Below are positions 12,203-22,131 of a stretch of 64,000 nt of DNA, in pieces. Both the position numbers and the translations under genes were made by a program. Location of the stretch: the NCBI GenBank assembly GCA_026120035.1, contig JALRME010000014.1, forward strand, positions 496,001-560,000, given 5' to 3'. The notes under the pieces were generated by a model. The model did no database searches and had not been told where the DNA came from. It saw nothing but the letters and a program-made list of their open reading frames with translations. Source of the DNA: Coleophoma eucalyptorum (Eukaryota > Ascomycota > Leotiomycetes > Helotiales > Dermateaceae). How positions within the stretch are numbered: position 1 is the stretch's first letter; every line of letters starts with the position of its first letter.

Positions 12203-13642
12203 TTATTGATAAAACTTGACTGATCCAATTGCCTCCTTAACAAGCTTGACAACCTTTATTGCGCATCCATAACTCGTTTGGTAGCCGGAACCACCATGGC
12301 CATAATTATGAACTACTCTCACGAATCCTGAGGTTGCATCTCGCATATCCTCCCTCTCTACCCTAAAACCTCCCAGTCTCACGGGTCGAAGTCCAATGTT
12401 ATGACTTATGATATCTAGAGGTCCTTCCTTAACCAATTCTGGGCAGAACTCAACCGCCCGCTGAATCATCCTATCGGCCAGCTTCTCATCTACGGCGTCA
12501 TTCCAATTGCCCTTCTGGTAACATCCACCTATCACTGTACCACCCGCCACAGGGCGTGTCATCAGATATGTAACCTCGCCTTCAGGATCGTCCATGCTGG
12601 AGATACTTCCCTGAAATGGTGCAGAGTTCCGTACCAAGACTGTCTGAGCTCGGGCAGGTATCATAGATTTGTCCTCGACGCCTCCCAGAAATCGTGCAGA
12701 TATGCCGGTGCAGTTGACGATGATCTGTGCCGGATTTTTAGAATGATGCACGAACTGGCCATCCAGGATATGAGTGAAATTCGCGCGCTTAAATACCACC
12801 CCTACCGCAAGAAGCCGTGAGACGAGGTAATTCAAGTAATATGGCGCATTAAAGACGGTGGTGGTGAACTTGCTCGTGGACACGATGCCCTCAGCAAGGT
12901 CAGAAGTAGGAACATCTTGGTACTTTAACACATACCCCAGTATTAGCCAGGGGTTCAAGTTAGGCCACGGTCAAAACCTACGTCGGGGAAGATCTCCTTC
13001 CATATTTGAGTTGATTCTGTTAAATTAGAGAACCAATCACTAGCGTGTAGCCCAGGGCTACTTTCTTTAATCGATATTTTACATTCTGTTAATCAAATTA
13101 ATAATGATTCGTTGACTTCGAGAGCAATTTCATTAGAAGTAAAGTCATTTGCCATGACTTATGAATGGTTTGATGTACCTTGGAAATAAATACCAGCCTC
13201 AGGTTTGTTTTTGGCTAGATGACATAGAACTGGAAATGTGTCTGCTTCGTATTTTGCCTCTTCTGAACCTCTCCTTGCAGCCCTAGTGACAACAAGTCAG
13301 CACAGACACAAAGATAAACTTATATCGACATCCCGAGAGGAGTTTACTAGTAGCACTCAAGGTTCCTAGTTGAGTCCTTTAAGAATATATTGCTTTCAAT
13401 AGGATCATACTTACGGTATGAAATTGGCCCCAGCTATTGGTGATGCATATTCGATACTATCACGATCTCCAGGCATATGTTTTGCTGCAACTGTGATTTT
13501 ATAACTTGGATTTTCCTCTGCGAGGAGAAGGGCAGCCGTTAGGCCCGAAACGCCGGCTCTAGACGTAAAATGTCAATTGGGGACTATAATCAGCGTGGCG
13601 AGTCACAACCCACCCAACCACGACAATGTTAATTTGGCTCAT
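12203..13642 (-). CDS. D-amino acid oxidase (FAD)
   Basis: FAD enzyme that oxidises D-amino acids (and cis-4-hydroxy-D-proline in known hydroxyproline pathways) to imino acids, yielding H2O2. It has 366 aa in five exons: 13614-13642, 13415-13558, 13179-13282, 12982-13085 and 12203-12922. The N-terminal dinucleotide motif is VVVGAGVSGL, residues 7-16. Later family motifs are IVNCTGISARFLGG, PARAQTVLVRN, TYLMTRPVAGGTVIGGC with the substrate-side Tyr, IGLRPVRLGG with the carboxylate-binding Arg, and VHNYGHGGSGYQTSYG. The protein ends KFYQ and lacks the SKL-type peroxisomal signal usual for the family. The last intron needs an AAG acceptor (exon 5 starts at 12922). It is divergent from the AKR-RidA gene, whose RidA-type domain belongs to a family acting on imines. 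Confidence 0.92.
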
Positions 13643-14657
13643 TTTAAAATTGGGATTTTGTCACGCCTAGGGCAGTAAACCAGAGAATTGAGTGTTGTAA
13701 ACCTGTATTATAAATGGAGAGAACGTGGCTACTTAAATAGGAAGATCAAAGACGTCTGTGCTTGAACCAGTAAAGCGAAGTCATGTGCTCTATTGATCAG
13801 GTGATCAAGTAATGTTGTTTGCTAGTACACCTATACCTTTCTTTTGAATTCAAGTCGAATGATAATTCATCAGTCAGTCCTGAGAATGAATCGTTGGCCA
13901 AGAAAATATAGTGAAAATTTCAATGGCAATGACAATAAATGAGAAATGCGTCATAACGTACTTACTCAGCGTTGCACATACCAGGATGCTGGGCCTCCGG
14001 AACTTTTCTTGTCCAGTTCTTCGTTGGAGGGAAGTGGTCGGAACAGACACAACACTTAGTAGCATTCCCGGATGTTCCTAGATCACCCCATTGTGAGCGC
14101 ATGATGGAGACTGAAATTATTTCTGTCTCTATTTGGGATCCATATCTGGGATTTATAGCGGAGTTATAGCGTAGTCATGGGATCAGTTTAATCGGCGTTA
14201 TTCTAAATAGCCGGTACGCGCTACTATCTCTTATCTACATATTTCGTAGCATGAACTCAACTCAACTTTTGCAAGGATCTACCACCTTACAGCTAGCCTA
14301 AGCAACAACATGCCGTGCTAATACCTCATGCTGCTGATTTTGATAAGTTCTTGGCTTTCTCGGAGTTTTTTTTACCGTCGGTAATGATATTTCCTGACAG
14401 CCGTTACTATTGTGATATGTTTGGTTGATGGGGATGACCCTCTCAAAATTCTGCAATTAGCTCCGTTCACCGTGGAGACGCGGAAATTCGGAAACTTGGA
14501 GTTAGAACTGACGTTGAGAACTAATGCAAATCCCATTTATAAAGCCAGAAGAAGCATGGAGAGAAACATTATATCAAATCGTAATTTCCATGCTGAGATT
14601 GTGCCCTAAGATCATCAGTAAACAATTCAAGAGAGACCTACTTCAAACCTTACTGCC
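13643..14657. promoter_or_regulatory. divergent promoter, D-amino acid oxidase / AKR-RidA
   Basis: A 1.0-kb region between two divergent starts. It contains the palindrome TTACCGTCGGTAA at 14372-14384. No gene was accepted inside it; the short open frames have no domain. Confidence 0.45.
14372..14384. promoter_or_regulatory. TTACCG-N-CGGTAA palindrome
   Basis: TTACCGTCGGTAA is the same inverted repeat as the one at 9731-9743 apart from the centre base. It sits 274 bp upstream of the AKR-RidA start and in the shared promoter with the D-amino acid oxidase. It is a candidate operator for the cluster regulator; this is an inference from repetition. Confidence 0.45.
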
Positions 14658-16458
14658 ATGGCCTCAAATACTGTGCGACTAGAATATACCACAATCGGTG
14701 GTTCGCTAGAGATACCACGAATGATAAATGGCCTCTGGCAGCTTGCTGGTGGTCACGACAAGGACATCAGCATTGCAAATGCATCGTCAAGCATGGATCC
14801 TTTGTGAGTGAAAGTCATTGTCTCAATAACTTCTCATCATTCTCGCTGACAAATGTAGAATCAAGGCGGGGTTGAACTGCTTCGATATGGCCGATCACTA
14901 TGGAGATGCAGGTTAGTATAATAAATCAAGACAATAGTTTCCAAGGCGCGGCAGAAGCTAATGCTTAGCTAGAGCTCGTCGTTGGCCATCACAACACTAG
15001 CTCAGGTCTACCTTTAACAGCCTTCACCAAGTGGTGTCCTCCGGAAAATGGAGTCAAGACATTTGAAAATGCTGAAAAGGCAATCGATCTTGCTCTCAAC
15101 AGGCTAGGTCAAACAAAAGTTTCCCTTTTGCAGTGTAAGTTATGAATCAGCGCCGTTGAATCCCAGATTGGTCTAAAAATTGTAGATCATGCGTGGGACT
15201 ACTCCGACGATACTTGGATACATAATCTGACCCATTTGAGAACCATGCAGAAGCAGGGTAAGATCACACATCTCGGCCTAACCAACACTGACGCAGCGCA
15301 TCTGGAGATGCTCGTTGACACCGGCTTCGCCATTGCAACAAACCAAGTCCCATGCTCGGTTATTGACCGTCGTGTCGTGCGTGGCCGCCTTAATGAAGTA
15401 TGTCTGAAGAATGACATTGGTCTCCTCTGCTACGGTACCCTTCTTGGCGGTTTCCTCAGTGAGAAGTGGCTTGGCCAGCCCGAACCTACAGACATCAATG
15501 AACTGAACTGGAGTCTACGTAAATACTTGCGCTTCATTTGGGCAGCTGGCGGCTGGGAAGCCTACCAAGGTGTATTGCAGGTACTTGCAACCATAGCTCA
15601 GAAACACCACATACCCATCTCAGCCGTGGCAACTCGCTACGTTCTTGACATACCTTCTGTCAAAGGCGTTATTGTTGGCACGCGACTCGACAACAAATCT
15701 GAGGCCTATATTACTAGCAACCTTCAGGCTTTCTCCTTCCATTTGGACGAGGAAGACAATGCATTGATTGCTGATGCGCAAAAAGGTCTTAAGGATTTGC
15801 CGGGGGACTGTGGCGACGAATATAGGCGGCAACCGTACCTGACTGCCACAGGTGATTTGAGCGACCATTTAGAAGGGACAGATCGTAGTCGGCAAGTAAG
15901 TGAAGCTATTAAGAAGGGCCAGCGTATCGAATATTTTTCTGGGAGCAAGTGGGAGCCAATCGCTGTGAGTTTTTTTCAGTTTAACGAACTTCTTCCTTTC
16001 TACCTCTTTTCCATTTTTCAATACCCTTTGGGTTATTAAGTTGCGGGAATGACTATTAATGAATTCATCTCCAGGGTTACTGTCGTGCTGTAAGAGTTGG
16101 GAACATGATCCATGTATCTGGCACAACCTCTAACCCACCCGTTGCCGAGATCCCTGCAGTTGGTGGTTCTTCAGCAAGCAGTCAGACAGTTTGGATTCTG
16201 GATATTATCGAGAGAGCGCTGAAGGCTCTCGGCTCATCTATGAAGGACGTCGTACGAACTCGACTTCTGGTTGAGGACCTGAAGTACTGCGAGGAGGTGA
16301 GCCGAGCCCACGGATGGCGATTTAAATGTGAGGGTATCTCTCCTTCAAACACGCTCGTCACAGCTCATATTGTGGGTGAGCCAATGCTAGTAGAAATCGA
16401 GACATGGGCTGAGGTTGATTCTGGAATGCATGGCGTTTTAAAGATTACAAAAACGTAA
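14658..16458 (+). CDS. aldo-keto reductase fused to RidA/YjgF-family domain
   Basis: Two-domain protein, 507 aa, exons 14658-14803, 14859-14911, 14973-15134, 15186-15964 and 16075-16458. Residues about 1-340 form an aldo-keto reductase with the catalytic tetrad Asp58, Tyr63 (DMADHYGD), Lys86 (FTKWCPP) and His122 (YHAWD). It is nearest in look to the L-fucose/pyridoxal dehydrogenase group of AKRs. Residues about 380-507 match the Rid/YER057c/UK114 fold: VGNMIHVSGT near its start and PMLVEIETWAEV at its end. The Rid arginine needed for imine hydrolysis in true RidA (the PARS segment) appears replaced by PSNT, so this domain may bind ligand without being a standard deaminase. The fusion fits the adjacent imine-producing D-amino acid oxidase. 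Confidence 0.88.
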
Positions 16459-17034
16459 GAATTAGGTGTTATAGTTGTCCAAGACTTCGAACCTATTAGT
16501 TATGATAATATAGCGAAGCTATGCAGTCCAAGATATATTTTCGTAGTTAACTGTGCCACTATAATCAAAATTTCGAAGCTATTAAAATAGACACTGCATA
16601 CTACATCAAAACTTGATCTATCTCTCGATACGATCAATTCATTCAATGCAAAAATAGATCTATTTATTCTTTACCCAGAGCACTTTCTTTAGGCTTACAT
16701 CCAAAGGGATGGATGTGTACCTTCCCGTTTAATCAATAGACATCTTCGTAATAGCCTTAGATTGTTAATTCATACTTACTAAAGGCGTTTGTCCCGTTCA
16801 CGTAAAATTGCAAACAATCGATAAGATACCTTCTGACTGTAAAAGACATATGTTTGCTTGTTCTTTTGACGGATAATCCTATTTCTTATTCTTTAATGTC
16901 CTAGTTATTCTCCCATTCTATTAACGTTGTCTTTGACTCCCTCAGCCTCTTTCCTACCATTGCTTCCACCACATCCGATACTGTCATCTACCCTCTCCTC
17001 GCAAGACCATTATTACCACGACCTATGTCGGTCG
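16459..17034. other. convergent intergenic stretch
   Basis: AT-rich spacer between the convergent AKR-RidA and epimerase genes. No open frame or RNA gene is recognised; it probably holds both 3' untranslated regions. Confidence 0.5.
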
Positions 17035-18108
17035 TTACATAACTGCGGCGCCACCACCAATGAGGTATCCTAGCCCAAGGCTGTCAGTTGGATCACGCGA
17101 TAAACGACTTGCCGCAGTGATCCAAGCGCTGCCTTGTACTTGTGGCACAATACCGTGAAACTCACCTACATTGTGACTGGAGACAATATGACCATGATAC
17201 AAGGTTCCTAGGATGCTCTCGTTGACAAAGCTTCGCCCGATCATGAGTTCACCACGAGCTTCTAGGACAGCCATTCTCGCGCAGGTTGCAGTTCCACAGG
17301 GTGACCGATCGAAGGAATCACTGCTTGAAACTGGCACATTGCGGGCCTGGGCGGCCTTATTCCGGGGTGAGGATGTCCAGACGATGTTACCAATCGTTGG
17401 GATTGCATCGGTCCGAGGGTCTCGGATTTTAAAGCTGGCTGCAAGCTGCCTGCGAACTGGGGCAGCTGCGGCGATTAGTTGATCTATCGTGTTCGGCTCA
17501 ATATCGAGATTGGCGCTCTCAGCTGGCACGAATGCATAGTATTGCCCACCCCAGCCGACATCAAGTCGTGCAGTCCGGCCCGTCTCCAGGGTCAGCTCAA
17601 TCGACCCGACGTAGTAGGCGAGCGGCGTCTGGAAGGATACCGCGCGACATTGTCCGCCTTCTATTGTCGCTGTGAGCCCGAGAGTGCCCGCAGGAGTTCG
17701 CAGCTGGAAGGAAAACTCGGCGTCGTTGACCAATGCTTCCGTTGGAAGAATCAGACCGAGCTCACACAGCGTGGTAGCCACTCCAATAGTGGCATGGCCG
17801 CACATGTCGGGGTAACTGCCAGCATCCATGAAAACAACACCAAATAGATTGCCAGGGCAAGATGGGCGGATGACTGCCGCACCAAACATGGAACGGTGGC
17901 CTCGAGGTTCCATCACAGTAAGCCGGCGTACCCAGTCGGCTTTTGTTCTCAGGAATTCACGTCCCTCTCCCGGGCTCATTCCATCTACAAGACCTGTACC
18001 ACCGAGTATCACACGCGTCGGTTGGCCACAGGTATGAGAATCAACAACGTCAATCCCAGGGCGCCCATTGAGCAGCCGGTCCAGCCGAGGAAATTCATCC
18101 CAGATCAT
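17035..18108 (-). CDS. proline racemase / 4-hydroxyproline 2-epimerase family enzyme
   Basis: Cofactor-independent racemase/epimerase, 357 aa, one exon. The start is the ATG at 18108 (MIWDEF); an upstream in-frame TTG at 18120 is less likely in a fungus. The two catalytic cysteines are present: Cys103 in DMCGHATIG and Cys271 in SPCGTAT. This favours an epimerase over trans-3-hydroxyproline dehydratases, where the second Cys is Thr. The N-terminal motif VDSHTCGQPTRVI is the family's substrate-side loop. Known family members convert trans-4-hydroxy-L-proline to cis-4-hydroxy-D-proline, the substrate of a D-amino acid oxidase such as the one 3.4 kb away. The gene looks clearly more GC-rich than its AT-rich surroundings and has no intron, which hints at acquisition from bacteria. 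Confidence 0.88.
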   Translation of the reverse strand: MIWDEFPRLDRLLNGRPGIDVVDSHTCGQPTRVILGGTGLVDGMSPGEGREFLRTKADWVRRLTVMEPRGHRSMFGAAVIRPSCPGNLFGVVFMDAGSYPDMCGHATIGVATTLCELGLILPTEALVNDAEFSFQLRTPAGTLGLTATIEGGQCRAVSFQTPLAYYVGSIELTLETGRTARLDVGWGGQYYAFVPAESANLDIEPNTIDQLIAAAAPVRRQLAASFKIRDPRTDAIPTIGNIVWTSSPRNKAAQARNVPVSSSDSFDRSPCGTATCARMAVLEARGELMIGRSFVNESILGTLYHGHIVSSHNVGEFHGIVPQVQGSAWITAASRLSRDPTDSLGLGYLIGGGAAVM

Positions 18109-19127
18109 CGCGCAGTTCAAGAATGCTACGATTAAACAAGCTCAAATACTGTTAGAGGATGAATAACGTGATTCAAGGTTTCTTCCAGGCTATATGAGTT
18201 TTGAGATTGGCCAGAATAAATGAACAGATGCTGTTTAGAACAGTGGTCACAAGTGCGTGATAGAATGGCTTTGTGTATCGAGTTGTCTGTCGGTGCCAGA
18301 CATTATTTGTCTAGGATATCATGAGAGCTTTTATATCTAAGGCTGTTTTCTACTCTCATTAATAGCTCTGTTAAGGGCAGGTTGACGTAGGCATATTTTC
18401 GACATGCTTTCAAGTGACGAGAGAAATTTGAAAGCTTCGTCGGCTTTTTCAATACTGCTAAGCCGGTCAAAAGGTTCTGGCCGACACTCATTGACTGAAC
18501 CTAGCAAAGGCATGTAGAAAATTAGTAAGCACGTTTCAAGAAGTCATACTGATCCTTACTAAGTATCAATGTAGATGTTAAGCTGCGGATGCTAGGTGGA
18601 TCGGTAAATTTGGCCGGTTAGATAAGTCGGACATTTTCGACTTATCTAACCGGCCAAATTAATCGGGAAAAGTAAAAAGGAGCCAAACAGAAAATCAAAA
18701 CACTGTTTACTTTCAATTAGTTGCAGATGGATAGTATGGAATGACTGATCAAGCCTGTCAGGAGTCGCTCACCTCGATTTAGATTCACTAACTATCGGCC
18801 ACGCAGTCGTAATATTCCTTGCTCTAAATTACTTAAACGAGAAATTCACTTAAGATACCTTATTAAGTTAACTGAAGCGAATGATATTAATTGAATGCTA
18901 AAGTATCTAAATAGTACCTGATAAGCTTGTCAAAGCTGAATCCTTTATTATGTATCAGACTTGTATGAAGCACTAATAATGAAATGTCCGTACAAAAGAA
19001 CACCGTAAAGCTTCCTGGTATCGACACTATGGTCATACTTAGGCAAACACTTTCATCTTTCATGCTTCTTCGACCTTTGGGCTCTCCAAAAAAGAAGGTA
19101 GGATGAACCTGGAACAAGTCTAGTACT
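18109..19127. other. intergenic with a hairpin repeat
   Basis: This stretch holds the promoter of the epimerase, the inverted repeat at 18607-18660 and AT-rich sequence up to the HET gene's 3' end. No gene is supported. Confidence 0.45.
18607..18660. repeat. perfect 23-bp inverted repeat with 8-base loop
   Basis: Arms 18607-18629 and 18638-18660 are exact reverse complements, from AATTTGGCCGGTTAGATAAG to its mirror CTTATCTAACCGGCCAAATT. They are separated by the 8-base loop GACATTTT. The arm contains GGCCGG. It could be the compact core of a miniature transposon, a cruciform-forming element, or an RNA hairpin. No flanking target duplication is evident. Confidence 0.8.
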
Positions 19128-20964
19128 CTAGAGCGAAAGTCTCTGCAGTGTCTTGATATCTACACTGAAAGAAACCTCTTCTTCGCCTGTATGCGAAGCA
19201 TCTATATCGTCCTGAAGGCTATTTAATGCTTCGGCAGTGCATGGAACTAATACTCCAGTACCAAAGATACCACAATGCCCACCAGAAGATGGACGTAGTA
19301 TCGCTATGGTTTCACAACCCAAGAAGGAAGCTACGAGATCACCTGGGTCAACCATGAAAGGTACCACTCCAATCCACGAAGCAGACCTGTATTGGATAAA
19401 TGCCAGGCGCGGACCTATCGACTGGCTGCTTTTCACTGAAATTATCGTTGGGAAGGAACGACTTCTTGGAGGAGGAAAGACAGCGTCATGCGGATTGATC
19501 CGAGTAATTGACTCTCTAGCTCTTGGTCTTTATAACAGTTTAAGCTTAAGTTTTGGTCAATATGGATAATGGGATGACTTACCCAATTACTGCTTGAGAG
19601 CTGGACTTTCGAATTGGATTGATTCTTTTAGAAAATCCTACACCGGTCTCAATTGATAGATCAAGTGCAACTCTTATCATTTCATAAGCTTGGCCTCGCT
19701 CAGTTACTGCCTTTGGACGAATGATGTTATACCATGCAGCTAAGAGACCATGTCGGAGATTCTCTGAGTCTTTAAGATCGCTAATGGTTGGCCCAATCGC
19801 AACGACGGATCCCGTAAAGAAGCCCGTAAAGTGGAATACTTCTGACAGTTGTGACCTTGGTGAGCCGGTAAACAACTTAGAGTTGTCTAGAATACTATCC
19901 CGGAATAGCAACTTCTGAAGCATACTACTGAATTGGACTAGACCTGGTGCTCTCCAGTCTACACCACTTTCAGATGCCTCTCGCTCCATACATTGGTGGT
20001 TATAGAAGATAATTACGTCATAGTATAGCTCCCAAATTGTCTTATTATAGTCGGCAAGAAAACCCTCGTCTTTGCAGTCATTTGCTAAACCTAGTAATCC
20101 GTATATCTTATCTCTTGGATCAAGGCACTCAGCTGTAGCCGAGCAAGCTAGAAGCTGAATGAGATCGCATCCGGATTGATGATACAGTGTTCGTAGGTTT
20201 GCAAGGTCAAGCACCTGTTGCAGAGATGTTTGTGATAAATCCGCCTCGGTGGTATGCAGCTTGATAAAATCCAGCCCAGTGCACAACTCATCCCAGGAAA
20301 TTGACGCAGTTCCACAACGAATTGTTATTTTCATAGCTCGAACTAATTCTTGGATCACCCATAACCTTCTCCAATATGTTCGTTGGCATATATCCATGGT
20401 TGACTGCCAGATCTTGGATTTTCGGTCGCTGTCGGTAATTCGTTCAGCTTCTCTTTGTGCCGTCGCCGCGAGTGACTGACAAAAGTTAAAAGCATAGTAA
20501 CTTTCATCCGTCGGCTTGCCCAGCCACAGAATTACCTGCTGTGCAAGTCCATATATGTCGCCCATTCTGGCCACTTGATCATTTCGTTCTACTATATCTG
20601 ATTGGTTAATACACAGAGCATCAATCCAGAGAGTCAGGGAGTCAGTTCGCGATCGCAGATAGAACAGCGCCATCCAAAGGTTCTCACGGACTGGCATTGG
20701 CTTCCCATCTAGTGTTATAGACCGCCGGCGATCAATACTACCCCAAGTATATGATACAGCCGAATACATCGTCACCGAGTTCGCCTTACAAGTGTCATTG
20801 ATGGGCAACGCCACGACGCGCAAAATGCATTCTATTGGGCTCCATTCATCACCGGGCAGAAGCTCGACAAGTCTTATCTCACCAGCCTTGTCATTAAGTG
20901 TTCTGTAGACGAAGTTTGTATCCAGGGAGATCTTATCTCCAGGTATTTCGATGGTGGTAGTCAT
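19128..20964 (-). CDS. HET-domain (heterokaryon incompatibility) protein
   Basis: 589 aa in two exons, 19583-20964 and 19128-19515; the intron at 19516-19582 keeps frame (VIG-ESITRIN). The HET domain is in the first third: YSAVSYTWG, then LWIDALCINQSDIVERNDQVARMGDIYGLAQQVILWLG, and downstream RRLWVIQELV. Further along, LDPRDKIYGLLGLA is another family landmark. The C-terminal exon has the usual closing module, DPGDLVASFLGC...ILRPSSGGHCGIFGTGVLV. HET domains act in allorecognition and cell death when non-self partners meet, but most family members are uncharacterised. No partner gene such as an NLR is adjacent. Confidence 0.9.
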
Positions 20965-21613
20965 ATCTCGGGAGGTCGCTCGGAAACTGTTTCGCGATTG
21001 ACGTTCGATCTTGAAGCTTATCGTTCCATTCTGCAGCTTGATATATAGTGGGGATGGTCAGATCTAATCCCTGCTCATAACAGCACATGGATACAGCGTC
21101 TTTGCTAGCTCTAGAATCATAGCAGCGAATCATTTTGGCAGCGCAGTCTTACAAAGCAGAAAATAAAAAAACTCCTTCAACTACCAAGTTTAGAATATTC
21201 GGTCAGGTCCAGCTTCTCTCAGCCCATTTCAAGACCCAGGCAGTTCTTGCTAAGAAGACGTTAAAAAGAACCTGTAATGTTCGAGGAATAAGAAAGAATT
21301 ATGGAAGTATTAACAGCGCCAAAAGCCGGAGAGAAAAAGATAGCAAAAGCTTAATCACGAGCGAATGAACTTTCTCTCTCAAAGAAACTCCTAATATAGC
21401 CATCATTTTCTGCATCCCTGACATGATAGGCCACACAATTCATATGAAGATCAAGTTTAGACCAGCTCCAAGTTACGGTATGAAGTCAAAGTAGTTATCC
21501 GATAAAAATGCTTTGTAGGCCTCATATATCATCCCTTCCCACATTGCATTGTTAAATTGTACCGAAATTGTCCAAATATACTAACTTCATAACTGAAATA
21601 TTGCTTTAACGTC
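20965..21613. other. intergenic, no gene seen
   Basis: This stretch spans the HET gene promoter and the downstream side of the cyanovirin-like gene. The open frame at 21135-21368 is basic, low in complexity and has no recognised domain, so it is not called. Confidence 0.4.
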
Positions 21614-22131
21614 TTACGTCCCACGGTGATCAAAGCACCAAAGATATCCATCGATATTTGACAAGACAGAATCTGCGTAATCGTCAACAATGCCAATCTT
21701 ATACATTTAAATGTGAAACAATATTAGTAACTTACTAAGGTCAATTGATGAGATAGGCCATCCACCATTTCCATCTCCACAGACACAACCAAATGATGTT
21801 GTAGCTCCATCAAAGGGAGGGCCACAAGCATAACAAGAACCGTGATAGCCGCCGCTGAGATCGTATTAGTGCTATTGTAAATAGATTTGTGAGATGGACG
21901 CAAGCAATTGCAAACCTACTTATTTTGAGCAACCAAGTTCCCTCCTGAATTCCCCAAACAGAGATTCATGTCCATTCGGCTGTCTCGGTACCCACCGTGG
22001 CCATCACCACAGTTGGCGAGCACGGTATTGTCGTTCGGATCCATTCTGTACTGACCGCAGGACCCAGAATAGTCGCCTGCAAGGACACCTATTGGAATAG
22101 CGAGTACGGACAAAAGTCTTAGTGAATACAT
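21614..22131 (-). CDS. secreted cyanovirin-N homology (CVNH) protein
   Basis: Small extracellular lectin-like protein, 129 aa, exons 21920-22131, 21736-21854 and 21614-21672. A signal peptide covers about residues 1-18 (MYSLRLLSVLAIPIGVLAG). The mature part shows two CVNH-style repeats: SCGQYRM...LANCGDGHGGYRDSRMDMNLCLGN, then SCYACG...SFGCVCGDGNGGWPISSIDLNSVLSNIDGYLWC. SIDLN..I.N.DG.L.C is the family signature. Cysteines are paired in number and spacing between repeats. Fungal CVNH proteins bind glycans, and their roles are mostly unknown. The second splice join restores the conserved SIDLNSVLSNIDG run, which supports the model. Confidence 0.82.
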
